NCBI GenBank assembly: GCA_018894105.1
Contig: CM032119.1
Location: forward strand, 19,547,246 to 19,611,245
Source of the DNA: Jacaranda mimosifolia
Taxonomy: Eukaryota > Streptophyta > Magnoliopsida > Lamiales > Bignoniaceae
Direction: 5' to 3'
Length of the DNA stretch: 64,000 bases
Shown here: one piece after another, positions 12,301 to 24,300 of the stretch
Layout: each line of letters starts with the position of its first letter
Position numbering within the stretch: the first letter of the stretch is position 1
The notes under the pieces: generated by a model
The model's input: only the letters and a program-made list of their open reading frames with translations
Databases searched by the model: none
What the model was told of the DNA's origin: nothing
Made by a program: the position numbers and the translations under genes

Positions 12301-15300
12301 GATCCAAGACTCCAAGATTCAGAAAATTATTCAAGAATTGCAAAATAGAGTCAGAAAAGATTCACACTATAGCTGGAAGGATGGCATCCTTACAAGGAAA
12401 GGTAAACTAGTGGTTAGTAGCAAGGGAGAGATCAAAAGGGAACTTCTTCAGCTCTATCATAGCAGCCCTATGGGGGGACATTCTGGAATAGAAAACACAT
12501 TCCACAGACTGAGACAAGCAATGTACTGGAAGGGTATGAAAAATGACGTGTATCAATTTATCAAGAATTGTGAGGTTTGCCAAAGGTTCAAGGGTGAAAA
12601 TGTAGCTAATCCGGGACTACTTCAGCCACTTCCAATACCTGGCAGAATATGGGAAGAAATCTCCATGGATTTCATTGAAGGCTTGCCTCCTTCAATGGGA
12701 AAGAATGTTATGCTGGTGGTGGTGGATAGACTGAGCAAGTATGCTCATCTCATTCCATTAAAACACCCCTATTCAGCTGTGGATGTTGCTCAACACTTCT
12801 TAGATCACATTTTTAAGCTTCATGGGATGCCAAGAGTAATATTGACTGACAGAGACCCCATATTCATGAGTAAGGTGTGGCAAGAACTTTTTAAGTTGCA
12901 GAAAGTCAAACTAAATGCTACTACAGCCTACCATCCTCAGTCCGATGGCCAAACAGAAGTGGTAAACAGGTGTATTGAGGGATATTTGAGATGCATGACA
13001 GGAGACAGACCACAGGAATGGTTGCATTGGTTGCCTTTAGCTGAGTGGTGGTATAACACTACATTCCACTCCTCAACAGGCATGACTCCCTTTGAAGCAG
13101 TTTTTTGGAGATTGTTCAGAGTGTTTCTTTTCTCTGTTTTCTTTGCGTTGTGTGACAAGGAAGGCTCAAGATTGATTTCCTCCCCCTCGATCTTCAGCAC
13201 CTTGTATATCCATCTCCCTATTCTTGTAACAGTTGTATCACATTGCAGCAATAATTATATGAGAAACTATTTAACATATTTAACACTTTGCACGAATCTT
13301 TAGTATTTTTATTTTCAATGATTTTTGAGAAAATATATCATATTTAAAGTTTGTCATACTCTTTGTTGATGGGGATCCTGTTCCTGCCTACTAATAGACC
13401 TTTAATAGAAGTATGACAAAAAAAGATCAAAGCTTGGAGCCTCATAGTTTAGATTAAGCGAACAAGATTATAAATGAGTGCACAAGAGCCAATATAATTA
13501 CTTAAAATCAGCACCTAAGCACGAGTATAGAACCAATTAAGGCTTTCTCATTTAAAAAGAAAACCTAATTTCATCCACTTTCATACTAAAGAGCAAGTCA
13601 AGCAAAGCAACTGATTAAATATGAAAATGCTCCCATCTCTAGAACCTGTTGAAAATGAATTTGCCTATGGATAAATTAGAAATTGACGTTTATAAAACCA
13701 TATATGTTGAGAAGAAACTTATAGGTAAAATGTGATGGGAAAGAATGAGATGATACAAACACATTCTCAAGAACAGGCCTATTAGTTATCCAACCACATA
13801 ACGTCAATCTAAATTATCTATTGAAAAAACAAAGATAAATAATTCCTTTATGACCCACACCAGGAAGCAAGAACAAATAATGAAGGCAAAATGGAGTCTA
13901 TCTTAACATTGCTAAGAATAGCATTATTGACAAAGCAAAACACCCTTGCCTTGACATGGTTTGTGGAGCTTTTCTCAAACAACATGTCGTCTTTGCCATT
14001 GAGTAGTGAAGCATGTCTTGCTTTGGTCTGCAACAAACTTCTTTTCCCTGAATCGTTCACAGTAGCCAGAGAGTGGAGCTTCCTTAAAGGGAACTTTTTT
14101 GAGGAACAAAAAGCACTTGAAATTATACTTGGGTGTTTCCTCAATTCACTCTTTGCATGTGCAGGTGAAGTCATGACAGAGCTATGCTCAGAAGTGGGTT
14201 GGCTAACACAGTGTTCAAATATGCTCCTGTAGAGAGAGAGAACATGCTGTTCCCGATTTGCAACCTCTTCTTCAAGCAATTCGATTTCAGCTATTAACTC
14301 TTTTGTCTGAAATAGTAGTTCAGTTAATCGAATGTACAACAATAAGAAAAAGCATATAGTATAAAAGTTAAATAATAAAAACAGACTAGCATTTTTCTTT
14401 AACTTAGTAAGGTTTGATAACTAAAAATAAAATTATTATTGCTATAATTTCTATTACATTAGGACTTCTATTATATTAGGACTTTGGTGTGGTTGATTTT
14501 CATTAGAACTCTGTTTCCTTAGTATTAGGATTTATGTTATCTTTGATTTAAACTTATCCTCTTCTCGTATGCTATATATATATAAGATGGGATATCTCTT
14601 TAGGAAATAAAATAAAATAATTATTTTCTATTCCCTCTAAACAATGCTTCTATTATATTTCTCTACATGGTATTAGAGCAGGTTTATTAAACCCTACCAC
14701 CAAACCCTAGCCTCACCTCATTGGCTCCTCCTCTGCGCAATGTATAAAAAAAAAAGGGTCTAATACTTGGTTTGCCGTTTTGCCATGCTACATTCTGCTA
14801 ATGGTGTTTTGCTGCTGATCAGCTTCCTGCTAATGTTCGGTTGCCTATGAGTAGTCATGACTCTGCTGTTTGCCTACTATTTGCTTCTGCCTACTATCTG
14901 CTTCTGCTTCTGCCTGCTGTCTGTCTGCCTACTATCTGCTTCTGCCTACTGTCTACTTATGCCTACTGCCTATTGTCTGCTATTGTCTGCCACTACCAAC
15001 TGTCTACTGTCTACTTCTGCCTACTGCTGGCAAATATATACTATCTACAGCTGTTTAATGTTTAAAACTCTGCATAACAAGCTGGATATGATCAGTATCA
15101 ATACTCCAGCTTGAGGGGGAGTGTTATAATTTCTATTATATTAGGACTTTAGTGTGGTTGATTTTCATTAGGATTCTGTTTCCTTAGTATTAGGATTTAT
15201 GTTATCTTTGATTTGAACTTATCCTATTCTCGTATACTATATATATATATATATATATATGAGATGGGATATCTCTTTAGGAAATATAATAAAAATACTA

Positions 15301-18300
15301 TTTTCTATTCCCTCTAAACAATGCTCTCTATTTCCTCTAAACAATGCTTCTATTCTATTTCTCTACAATTATAAATATTAAATAGTATGTATATCATGTA
15401 TACAAAAATGAAATTTAAAAATAAAAATTTGACATTTTGTACGGTTGGGTAAATTGGAAAGGTATCGGATACGATAATTTTCTAAAGTAAAACTCAAATA
15501 CTAAACCAAAATTTTTGGTTAGGATTCGGTTCACTTTGATCGGTTTACTGATGTTGTAAACATCCATAAATATAGAGCTGCACTAACGCTTTCTTCTCTT
15601 CTTCGCCCTCTTCTCTTGAAGTAAGCCTTCTCTTGTAGACATCCACTACGGGATAGAGAGATCCTTCATTGCTATCCCACCAGGAGATAAAGATAAAGCC
15701 CACCTTTCGCATGCTCCTCAATCATCTGATCCACTGATTAGTTAAGTTAGGATAATGACTTAAGAAAAAGAGGCCAACCAAAGTCCTACTAGGGCAACCT
15801 CCTCTAAGCAGAATTCAACTCAAGAGACAACTTCCAAGCAACCTGTCTTCTATCTTGGAGAGTTATCAAAGAAGTGCAAGACAGTTACCACGGGAAAATT
15901 GCATTTTTGGTCCTAAAACTTAGGGTCATTTTCAATCAAATCCCATTCATTTTGGAATTATCACATTGAATCCCACAATTTAGAATTTTTCTCACATCTG
16001 CTCCCGCCTCCTTCCTTCCATCAAATACTTAATGAGAAATGCACGTGCTGTGCCTGTGCATGTGGCAGTCAACATGTGGGATTTGAAGGGAAAATTGACA
16101 GTGCCTAAGTTATAGGACCAAAAGTGTGATTTTTCAATAATTAATGTACTTAGTAAAATTATCATAAAAAAATTTCAATAATTTTCATAAATTTAAAATA
16201 TTCTAAATTACACGAAATAAATATTCAATTTTTTTAAATATTATAAATTAAAGAATTTATTTTTATCGTGTAAAAAGTTTCAAAAATATTCAAAAGTATT
16301 TAAAAAACTAAATAAATATTTCTTTTCCAAACATGAGAGAAATTATAATTTATATTTGATAATTTTTTGTGTTTAGAAATTTATTCAGTTATTAACTTGT
16401 TAAATTTTTCTTTATCTTTAAAAATTACTTAATTTGAAAAAAAAATTATATTTAAATTATATTTTTAATTTAAATATATTTAATTATACTTAAAATTTGG
16501 AATAGTTAAAAATAATTTTTAATTAAATTTTAATTTGAATTAATTTTTAATCTTTTTAAAATGATATTTATTAATGTATTTAGTAAAATTATTATAAAAA
16601 ATTTCAATTGCTATTTAGAAATTTAAATTTAAAATGTTCTAAGTAACACGAAATAAATATTCAATTTTTTAAATATAATAAATTAAATATTTAAATAATG
16701 TTTTAAATATTTAATAATTTTTTGTGTTTAGAAATTTATTTAGTTATTAACTTGTTAAATTTTTTTTATTTTAGAAAATTTGTTAATTTGAAAATAAATT
16801 TTAAAATTAAAATTTTATATTTTTTGTTATTTTTAAATTTATAAGTTTAAATTTTAAATTTTAAGTTTAGTTATTATAAATTTGGAAATAGATTTTTTAA
16901 ATTTTCAATTATAATAACGAAAAAGTTAATTAATTCAGAAATTATAAATTTTGAATTTTCCATGTTTATTTCCAAATTAAAATTTAAATATAAATTGAAA
17001 TTATATTCTATTAAATAAGTTATTTCTAAATTTAAATTATATTTTAAATTCTATTATTTTTAATTTTAGAAATAATGAAATTATTTAAAATTTAAATTAA
17101 AAATTATTTTTAATTTTGTTACTTCTAAATACAATTGAAAATTAATATAATTTAAAATTAAAATATAATTTAAATTTAGAAATAACTTGTTTAATAAAAC
17201 ATAATTTAAAATATATTTTTCGTTAAATTTCAAATTTTAATTTGGAAATAAGCATTAAAAAGTGTTTAAAATATAAATATGAACAATGCCCGAGAAAATC
17301 GCACTTTTGGTCCCATAACTTAGGCTTCTTCAATTTTCCCTCCAAAACCCACCTATTAACAGCCATGCATACAACACATGCGTTTCCCGTTAAGTATTTG
17401 ACAGAAGGGGGAAGCAAGACCAAATTTGAGAAAAAATTAAAATTATGGGACTCAATTGAAAATGACCCTAAGTTATGACACCAAAAGTGTGATTTTCCCT
17501 AGTTACCACTGTACAGTAGATATAAGGTAATGGAATTCCATTACCTTATATCCTCAGCCATAAGGTTCCAACATTTTCTCCTTAATTAACCTAGGAGTTG
17601 TTCCCAGGCAGTGTCAAAAGAAAGGTTATTATACACCCCAACCCCATCCCCTGGGAAAAGAAAGGTGGCACAAAAGAAAGGAAAGAGTGACTTCCACTTT
17701 GACTCCTGTAACCCCGATTTCAAAATTCACAGAATGCCCCAAATTGTTAAAAATAAAATACATCAAATGAATGGAAAAGGATTTCATTGATAATGATCAT
17801 ATGATAAAGATCACGGAGAGTATATACAAAGGCCAATATAATTTATAATTTGTTTGTAGGACTCTGCACTAAGAATTTAATATTGCAAAGATGTTCTTTC
17901 ACAAAGATGTTTGTTTTTGCATGGTTTACCACCAAGATGTTTCTGATTATGGATATATAAGAGCTACTGAATTCATCCATAAACAAATTGTCTAAGTTGC
18001 GACCATAAAATGAAGTCCTTTAAACCTTTTGAGATTTTCAGGGTTTAATGTTGCAAACTTCAATCAAATAGATTTTAGAGCTGGAACATGTTGAGAATAC
18101 TTACCATGAATAAAAGTACAAGATAAGATCCTATGGAGATTGTTGAGAGATTGCAACCAAGAAGACCAACTTGCCTACTAATCCTTAGACATATTGATGA
18201 AGCAGATGCAATTCTAAGCACATAAATGAAATTCATGAGCTAAAAAATGCATTAGGTTGCTTATTGAGAGTTACAGTCTATGATGCACGGATATGGAAAC

Positions 18301-21300
18301 GACACGACACTGACACAGCGACATATTAAATTTTACAATTTTAGGACACAAGAAGGCACCGACACGGTTATCATAATATATAATTATATATATAAGTATT
18401 TATTAATCATATTAATTCATGTAGTATAAAATACATAAATCAACACTAAACATTAAATAAATATATTTTAAATTCAAATAAATAACGAATCCCCTATATA
18501 GCAATAAGTATTAGACTTCATATAAATTATATAATGAAAATTTTCAATACAAAAAAATGTAATATTAGTCATAAAAGAATAAGTGATAATGTAAAAATTA
18601 TAACTAATAATATTTGAGAAGATTTATGCTTATCATTAAAGACTTGCTATCAATTATCAATGGTGATAACTTAAATACAATTTTTGCCACTATTAAACGT
18701 GTAAAAATTATTATTGATGATAGAACAAATTTTTTTTGTTAATTATATATATATATATATCATGCCAAGTTTTCAATTATCACTTACTATTTTTTATAAA
18801 AAAAAAAAATTCATAGTGTGTCTAATCATCCAAATTTATTAGGATATTATAATTATAGTGAGGTTTTTCCTAATTTCATTTGCCATTTAAAAAGTTTTTA
18901 TATTATTTATTAACCCTTAAATTTTGTAAAGTTTAATAAAAAAAGTCTTGCCGTGCCTGGCCATGTCGAACACATCCTTTACCTGTGTCCGACACCGTGT
19001 CGAATTTTATCTTTTTTATTTTAATTTTCGGACACTTTATTGCCATGTCCGATACGTGTCGGGGTCGTACACGTGTCTGACACTGCACGGAGTGATTTTA
19101 TAGCGTGTCCATGCATTATAGGTTACAGTGCAAGTCTTCGTATTTTAAGTTTTTCCACATATTCCAAGAAAAGGGCATGGTGATGGTTTGCACTAGGCAC
19201 AAAAGATCTCCAAGAGGCACTAAGAAGTAGCTTCTAAAAAGTGTTGATCCATGGAAGGTTTTGAAAAACATACCTTGCAATGCTTATGCAGTAAAGTTAC
19301 AGACAGATAGAGGATTTTAATGTGTTCTATGGTGAAGGATCAAGAGTTTAACTGAAAAGTGTGTACTTCTTTAACTTTGTTCCTCTTTTTCAGATACAGA
19401 CCACTAAGATTTGAAATATAAGGCCCAAAGGCCTTATTGCAAAAACGATACTGAATTTTCCACTCTTTTTTTGTGGGGGTGGGGTGGGGGAGGGAGTTAT
19501 ACTTATTTTTCTTCAAATGGACTTGAACATTTTCTTAAAAAAAAAATTCAGGTTTCTGTTTCTTGGGCTATTTTATGAATTTGTAGTTCTATCTATTAAA
19601 ATATTTCAGAAGGCATTGTTGGGCACGCCTTGAGGCAGGGTCTGTCCTTTAAGGTTTATGCCTGACATTCGGAGGACACACAGCTTTTACACCTAAGGCA
19701 CCCCAAGTCACTGGGTGTAGACCCCTGGCTATTGTGATTACAAGAGTCTTTTCCAACTTTAGAAAGTCCTTAATCACCTAAATTTGGAAAGCAAACCATT
19801 TTAGTTAAAATTTACTAAACCAATATATAAACAATTAAATGTAAATTCCAAAAAGAACCTTTCCACAATTTCTATGCCTCTACTGTTCTCCAAAATATTT
19901 TACCTTTCTTTTCCAAAGACTATCCTCAAGCTAATTCTTGATTTTAGAATTGTTTGTTCAATTCTAGTTTGCCTATGTCATGTTATTTTCTTAATTTTTT
20001 AATTCTACTCTTGTTTTTCTAGTCATGTTTTTTTTTTTTTGCCTTGCTTTTTTAATTCTACTATAATAATTTTACCCTTTTATTTTATCTATTAAAATTT
20101 ATACTCTTTCCGAAATGAATCTATTCATTCCCATTTTCCAAATGATGCTTTCTTTCTTCTCTTTTGTTGTCAGCATTATTTACCCAGTTTTTTTTCTTTA
20201 GACCAGAACCTAATAAAGGTACGAAGTAATTGCGCTTCAATCTTGCGATTACCTACTGTAATCAAGTTGCAAGTTGTTAGGCATCTTTTAGGAGGTCATT
20301 TCAGATTGCTGTGGTGCAGAGCGGGATCAAATCTCTCTTCTTTAGCCAAATCCTCCAGTCTCAATCTTCTCTTCTTGCAAATCTTCGAACTTCAAGCTCA
20401 ATACAAAACTCTAGGTTCTTTGAAGGTATTTTCCTCCTAAAAACTCTTTTACTCATAGTTTTGATTTATTAAAAACAATTTTCCTACTGCTTCTCTGTTC
20501 TCTCAAAAGTTACCAATTTATGCCCATATTTATCTGTCATATTTCTTAAGCATGGGGGTCTTAGTCTTGGTATGTTTTAATAGGTTGATAGAATTAGTTC
20601 CATCTAGAAAGATAATAACAATGTAGTTTGTTTTCATCTCCTGACCCACCTCTAATGTTAGAGTTCTTTTTTTGCCCCTCTCTTCACTTGCGATATTTCT
20701 ATCTTTTGCTCCTCTTATTTATCATAAACCCAAATAAGCACATTTATATCATTAGAATTATCATACAAAAAAAGTAAACAAATATTTTCAGTTTATACCT
20801 TAGCACACGCATCGAGTGTGCCAAGATTTTGTGATATATTAAACCTCTTATCCCATTATTATTCCACATTCTTTTCCCTATTAATTTTGCATTGGCTTGA
20901 TTCTAATTTTTAATACTATTTTCAGATTTTTAAGATATCAAATATGAAAAATTAAGGGGCATATGTTTCACCTTGGGCCTTATTCCCTAGCTGAGGACCT
21001 GTGAAAAACATCACTTGACACCTTACTGCTTATGCCTTTAATGTACTGGCAACTGACACTGGCCATTGGATGTCAGGTAATTGCAGGAACCTTTTTGTTA
21101 GTTGGGGGAGATGCTCAAGTTGACGAGTGTGCCGGAAAAGCTTTAAATCTTGGATAGAATTCTTCTTAGGCACCAGATTCATTGACAAACTATATTAACC
21201 ATTTAAGTATGTTCCTCATTCTGTTTGAATGAATGGAAATGTATCTTCTTTTAAAACCTAAAGAACCGTAGCTGTTATAGCAGGTTTTCATGAAATTTTT

Positions 21301-24300
21301 CCTTCCTTTAAATTCTGTGGAGCCTGTGAACTCTGATTCATCAAATCAAGCATAATTGCTTCCAGCTGTCAACCCAGATACATCAACCCCCCCCCCCCCC
21401 CCCCCAAACCTCATCTCCAACAACAGATTTTCAGTTACATATTTCTGTAGTGAATAATTTTCAGTTACATTATGCTGGGCTTGGTAGTAAAGGGCTGACA
21501 TCAACAAATTAAGGAATCTGGATTATGCTGAACTTAGTTTTGAACAAGTAGAATTTGGAGACTACAACAGTAAATAAGCAATATCTTTGTTGTGGTGAAA
21601 TGAATTATATTTTGCAGCTAAGTCTATAACAGTATAAAACTTGGAGCAAACGTCTTCTTTGTGGCTGGGACAAATTCGTTGAGGTTTGATTTTGTAATAT
21701 CAGATTCTAAACTTTGTTGATTGGAAGTAGGGAATAATACACACGGAAATCCATAGCCTCTTCATTCTTAACGTCGTGGACAAGTCATTAACGCTTATCC
21801 TACAATACATGGTTGTTACTTCCTAAGCCTGAAACCGAAAGAGCTATTCCAGCATAAAGTTTCAGGAACATGTAAAAAGAATCAAATGGCCCCATGCTTC
21901 TCTTTACTATTCTGCTAATTTAGGATGGTTGTAATAGGCACTATTTAAGCAGTTTCAAAATGGAGAATGGGAAACTAGATCTTTGAAAAGTTTATTTGAA
22001 AAACATTTTTGTTGGACATCCGAATAGAGAAGATATCCAATCAGGGAAAGCAAGAATTTGAATTCCAAACAGAATTTACATAAAGAAGAAACACGAGTGC
22101 ATGTTACCTGAGCAGCAAAATGACGATGTCCAGGAGATAGCGTACTAGAAGCTCTGCCCATTGCCTTCTCAAGTACCACACGCATGGACTTCTCCTGCTG
22201 CAAGCGCAAGTGTAATTGCTCAATCTGCAAAAGTTGTAAAGAGAATCATTTAATTAGGGGACTGGTTATCCTGTAACTAATATTATCCCAGAGTTCAAAG
22301 CTGAGTGTTAGTTACATATAGATAGATATCTCTCAGCAGTTATCAAGGTAAACATAGATAGCCAGCATGCAGTATGTTGTTACAATAGAACTGAGTGTCG
22401 ACTACAAGGGGATGCTATTAAATCCTCATGTCTGGTTCATTTATTTTCTGGTAGAAGCAAATGAAAACTTATGGAAAAGAAATATTAATAACTACTAATA
22501 TAGAGAGAGAGCTACAATCTATTTACTCCAATTTCTTGGTTGGCTCTGTGCATAACCAGTTTATGGGAGTCCTGTAACAGGAAAAAATGCTAAATAAGAT
22601 GTTAATTTGGTCATTATCTGTCACATGCCTGGGCAGTAAGGAAAATGAAAAATTGACACTGATACTTGTGACTTCACCTGGCCCATTCCGCCCCAACTCT
22701 AGATAATTCAAGTTTCCAAGTTTGACATGACATAAATTACTTAGAGGGCATGATCAAATTAAACATATGTACAAAAAAACACAAAAATTTTGTTTTAATA
22801 ATCATAACAATTCAACAGCATAGTTTGCCCTGGATTAAAAAAAATTTAAAAAAAAAAAAAAGAGACAAAAAAAAAAGAAAGTAAAAACAACATAGTTTGC
22901 CAAGATTGGATATAGAGCTGTTTGACAGACCAGAACAGATAACCATAGATGATATGAGAAGTTCAGATTTTTGTGCCTGCTAAATCTTTCACAATCATGC
23001 ATGCAGTACACAATTGGGAACAGAATAGAAAAGCTTGAAAAACAATAACCATTATGTACTGAAAAACCTACTCTGCCTACTTTTTCAAATGGGATAACTC
23101 CCCTTAAGTCTCAATGATCTCATAATCAGAATATCACTCGATTCCAGAAACAGGAAATGTGGTTATTGATAGTGATTATCCACTAATTCAGAGACATGAG
23201 TTGTTGGTGTGAGAGAACTACTGATCCGATCATGCCTCTCTGGCTCCATCACTGGCTATAGGAGCATTACACTCTCTTTAATACTCCAGCGAATGTGGCA
23301 TGCCACATATGAACACAAGTAAAGAAGTGGCCAATACTGAATTTTCAACCATTTCTCTGAAGGAAAAAAGACATTGATGTTGACCATTTACACTTACATC
23401 TTTTTCCAAGGAGGCTCTGTGATTTGAAATGTCACACTTCTTGATGCTAGATGAGTTCTTGTGTAGTGGGGTTGCTCTACAACTACTGGCAGAAAGCACC
23501 AATTCCTGTAGATTCAGTGCCATTCAGTTCATCCTTTTGATTCTATTTGAAATATTGGCCACTACTGATGTGAAATATAGCGACACTTACAGATGATTCA
23601 TGTATGTCCTTCCTCGTGCAACAAGAATCTCCAACTCTAGAAAGATTCACGCTTTTCTCGGATGCACTGCAAAGAGGATCAAGAGAATCCTATTTTGATC
23701 AAGTAATTCAACGCAAAAACATAAACTATCCAGAAAACAAATGAAACTCCACGAAATGAAGAATTCATCACATTGTTTTAGCCCTCCAAGTGGCAGTTGA
23801 CCTTTGTTGCTTCCTTCTAGGCCTTAATTATTTCAATCAAGGAATCAAACTTGTCTGCAGATTTAATTGATTGTATACAATATTGCATTTTATCCTTGGG
23901 TTTGCAGATTAGTAAAGTATTTTTCCTTCATCTTAAAAGACTCCCTTAAACACATTTGTGGTTGAGGGAAATTTCCTCCAAGGTTCTGATCAATGAACCA
24001 AGGAAATTCTATTTCTTTATAGCAGCAACTTGTGGAGTGTAGGCGAGTTCAAACAAGATATGAGAATCTAACTAATGTGCAATCCATAGAAAACCTGAAA
24101 TCCTTAAATAGGGGATATTAGCACAATCACAGGCTGATTTTGGTGGCTCAATATAGGAAGCTAGTGTTGAAATCTTAACAGATTCATCTCTAATTTCGAA
24201 TCAGAGATTCCATCCCATTCTCAAAAAATACCCTCAATTTTCTGAAAGAGAAAAGCAGCTCATATTCACCACAAAGGAATAATATGAAAATAAAAAAGCA

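Larger units (their letters stand above)
8940..13240 (+). mobile_element. Ty3/gypsy retrotransposon, deletion derivative, in intron 5-6
   Basis: A 4,301-bp element bounded by 189-bp direct repeats (8940-9128 and 13052-13240) and a 5-bp TSD, CATTG (8935-8939 and 13241-13245). A PBS for initiator tRNA-Met follows the left repeat. Order gag, protease, reverse transcriptase, RNase H, integrase is that of Metaviridae-type (gypsy) elements; the RT and integrase blocks (IEEMIQEM/GIIR-type, [21 protein letters not shown]) are most like plant chromoviruses, which is an inference. The 3' part of integrase, any chromodomain and the normal 3' LTR start are missing. Frames are broken at least five times. 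It lies in antisense orientation to the host gene. Confidence 0.9.
14440..15367 (+). mobile_element. TRIM-like miniature LTR retrotransposon
   Basis: A 928-bp element with LTRs at 14440-14667 and 15122-15367, TSD ATTAT (14435-14439 and 15368-15372), a PBS directly after the left LTR and a polypurine tract directly before the right one. The 454-bp interior has no gag or pol. PBS and polypurine tract are of the kind common in Ty1/copia elements, so it probably depended on a copia relative. It sits only 133 bp from the acceptor of coding exon 5, in the intron, antisense to the gene. Confidence 0.88.
15892..17500. mobile_element. Mutator-like nonautonomous DNA transposon with nested inverted ends
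   Basis: A 1,609-bp element flanked by a perfect 9-bp TSD, AGTTACCAC (15883-15891 and 17501-17509), the TSD length of Mutator-like elements. Terminal inverted repeats of at least 50 bp start GGGAAAAT and share CTTTTGG and AACTTAGGGTCATTTTCAAT. Each end is itself a small inverted-repeat module (15892-16135 and 17292-17500), so four copies of the TIR are present. The centre has no transposase. Confidence 0.78.

Noticed and set aside
14841..15114. Three overlapping plus-strand ORFs
   Set aside because: They overlap in all frames over a CTGCCTACT-type repeat that lacks stops; no protein family.
22523..22711. Minus-strand ORF between coding exons 3 and 4
   Set aside because: Exon 3 (ends LEKD) and exon 4 (starts IEQLHL) join in phase to give a continuous zipper; this ORF would interrupt it.
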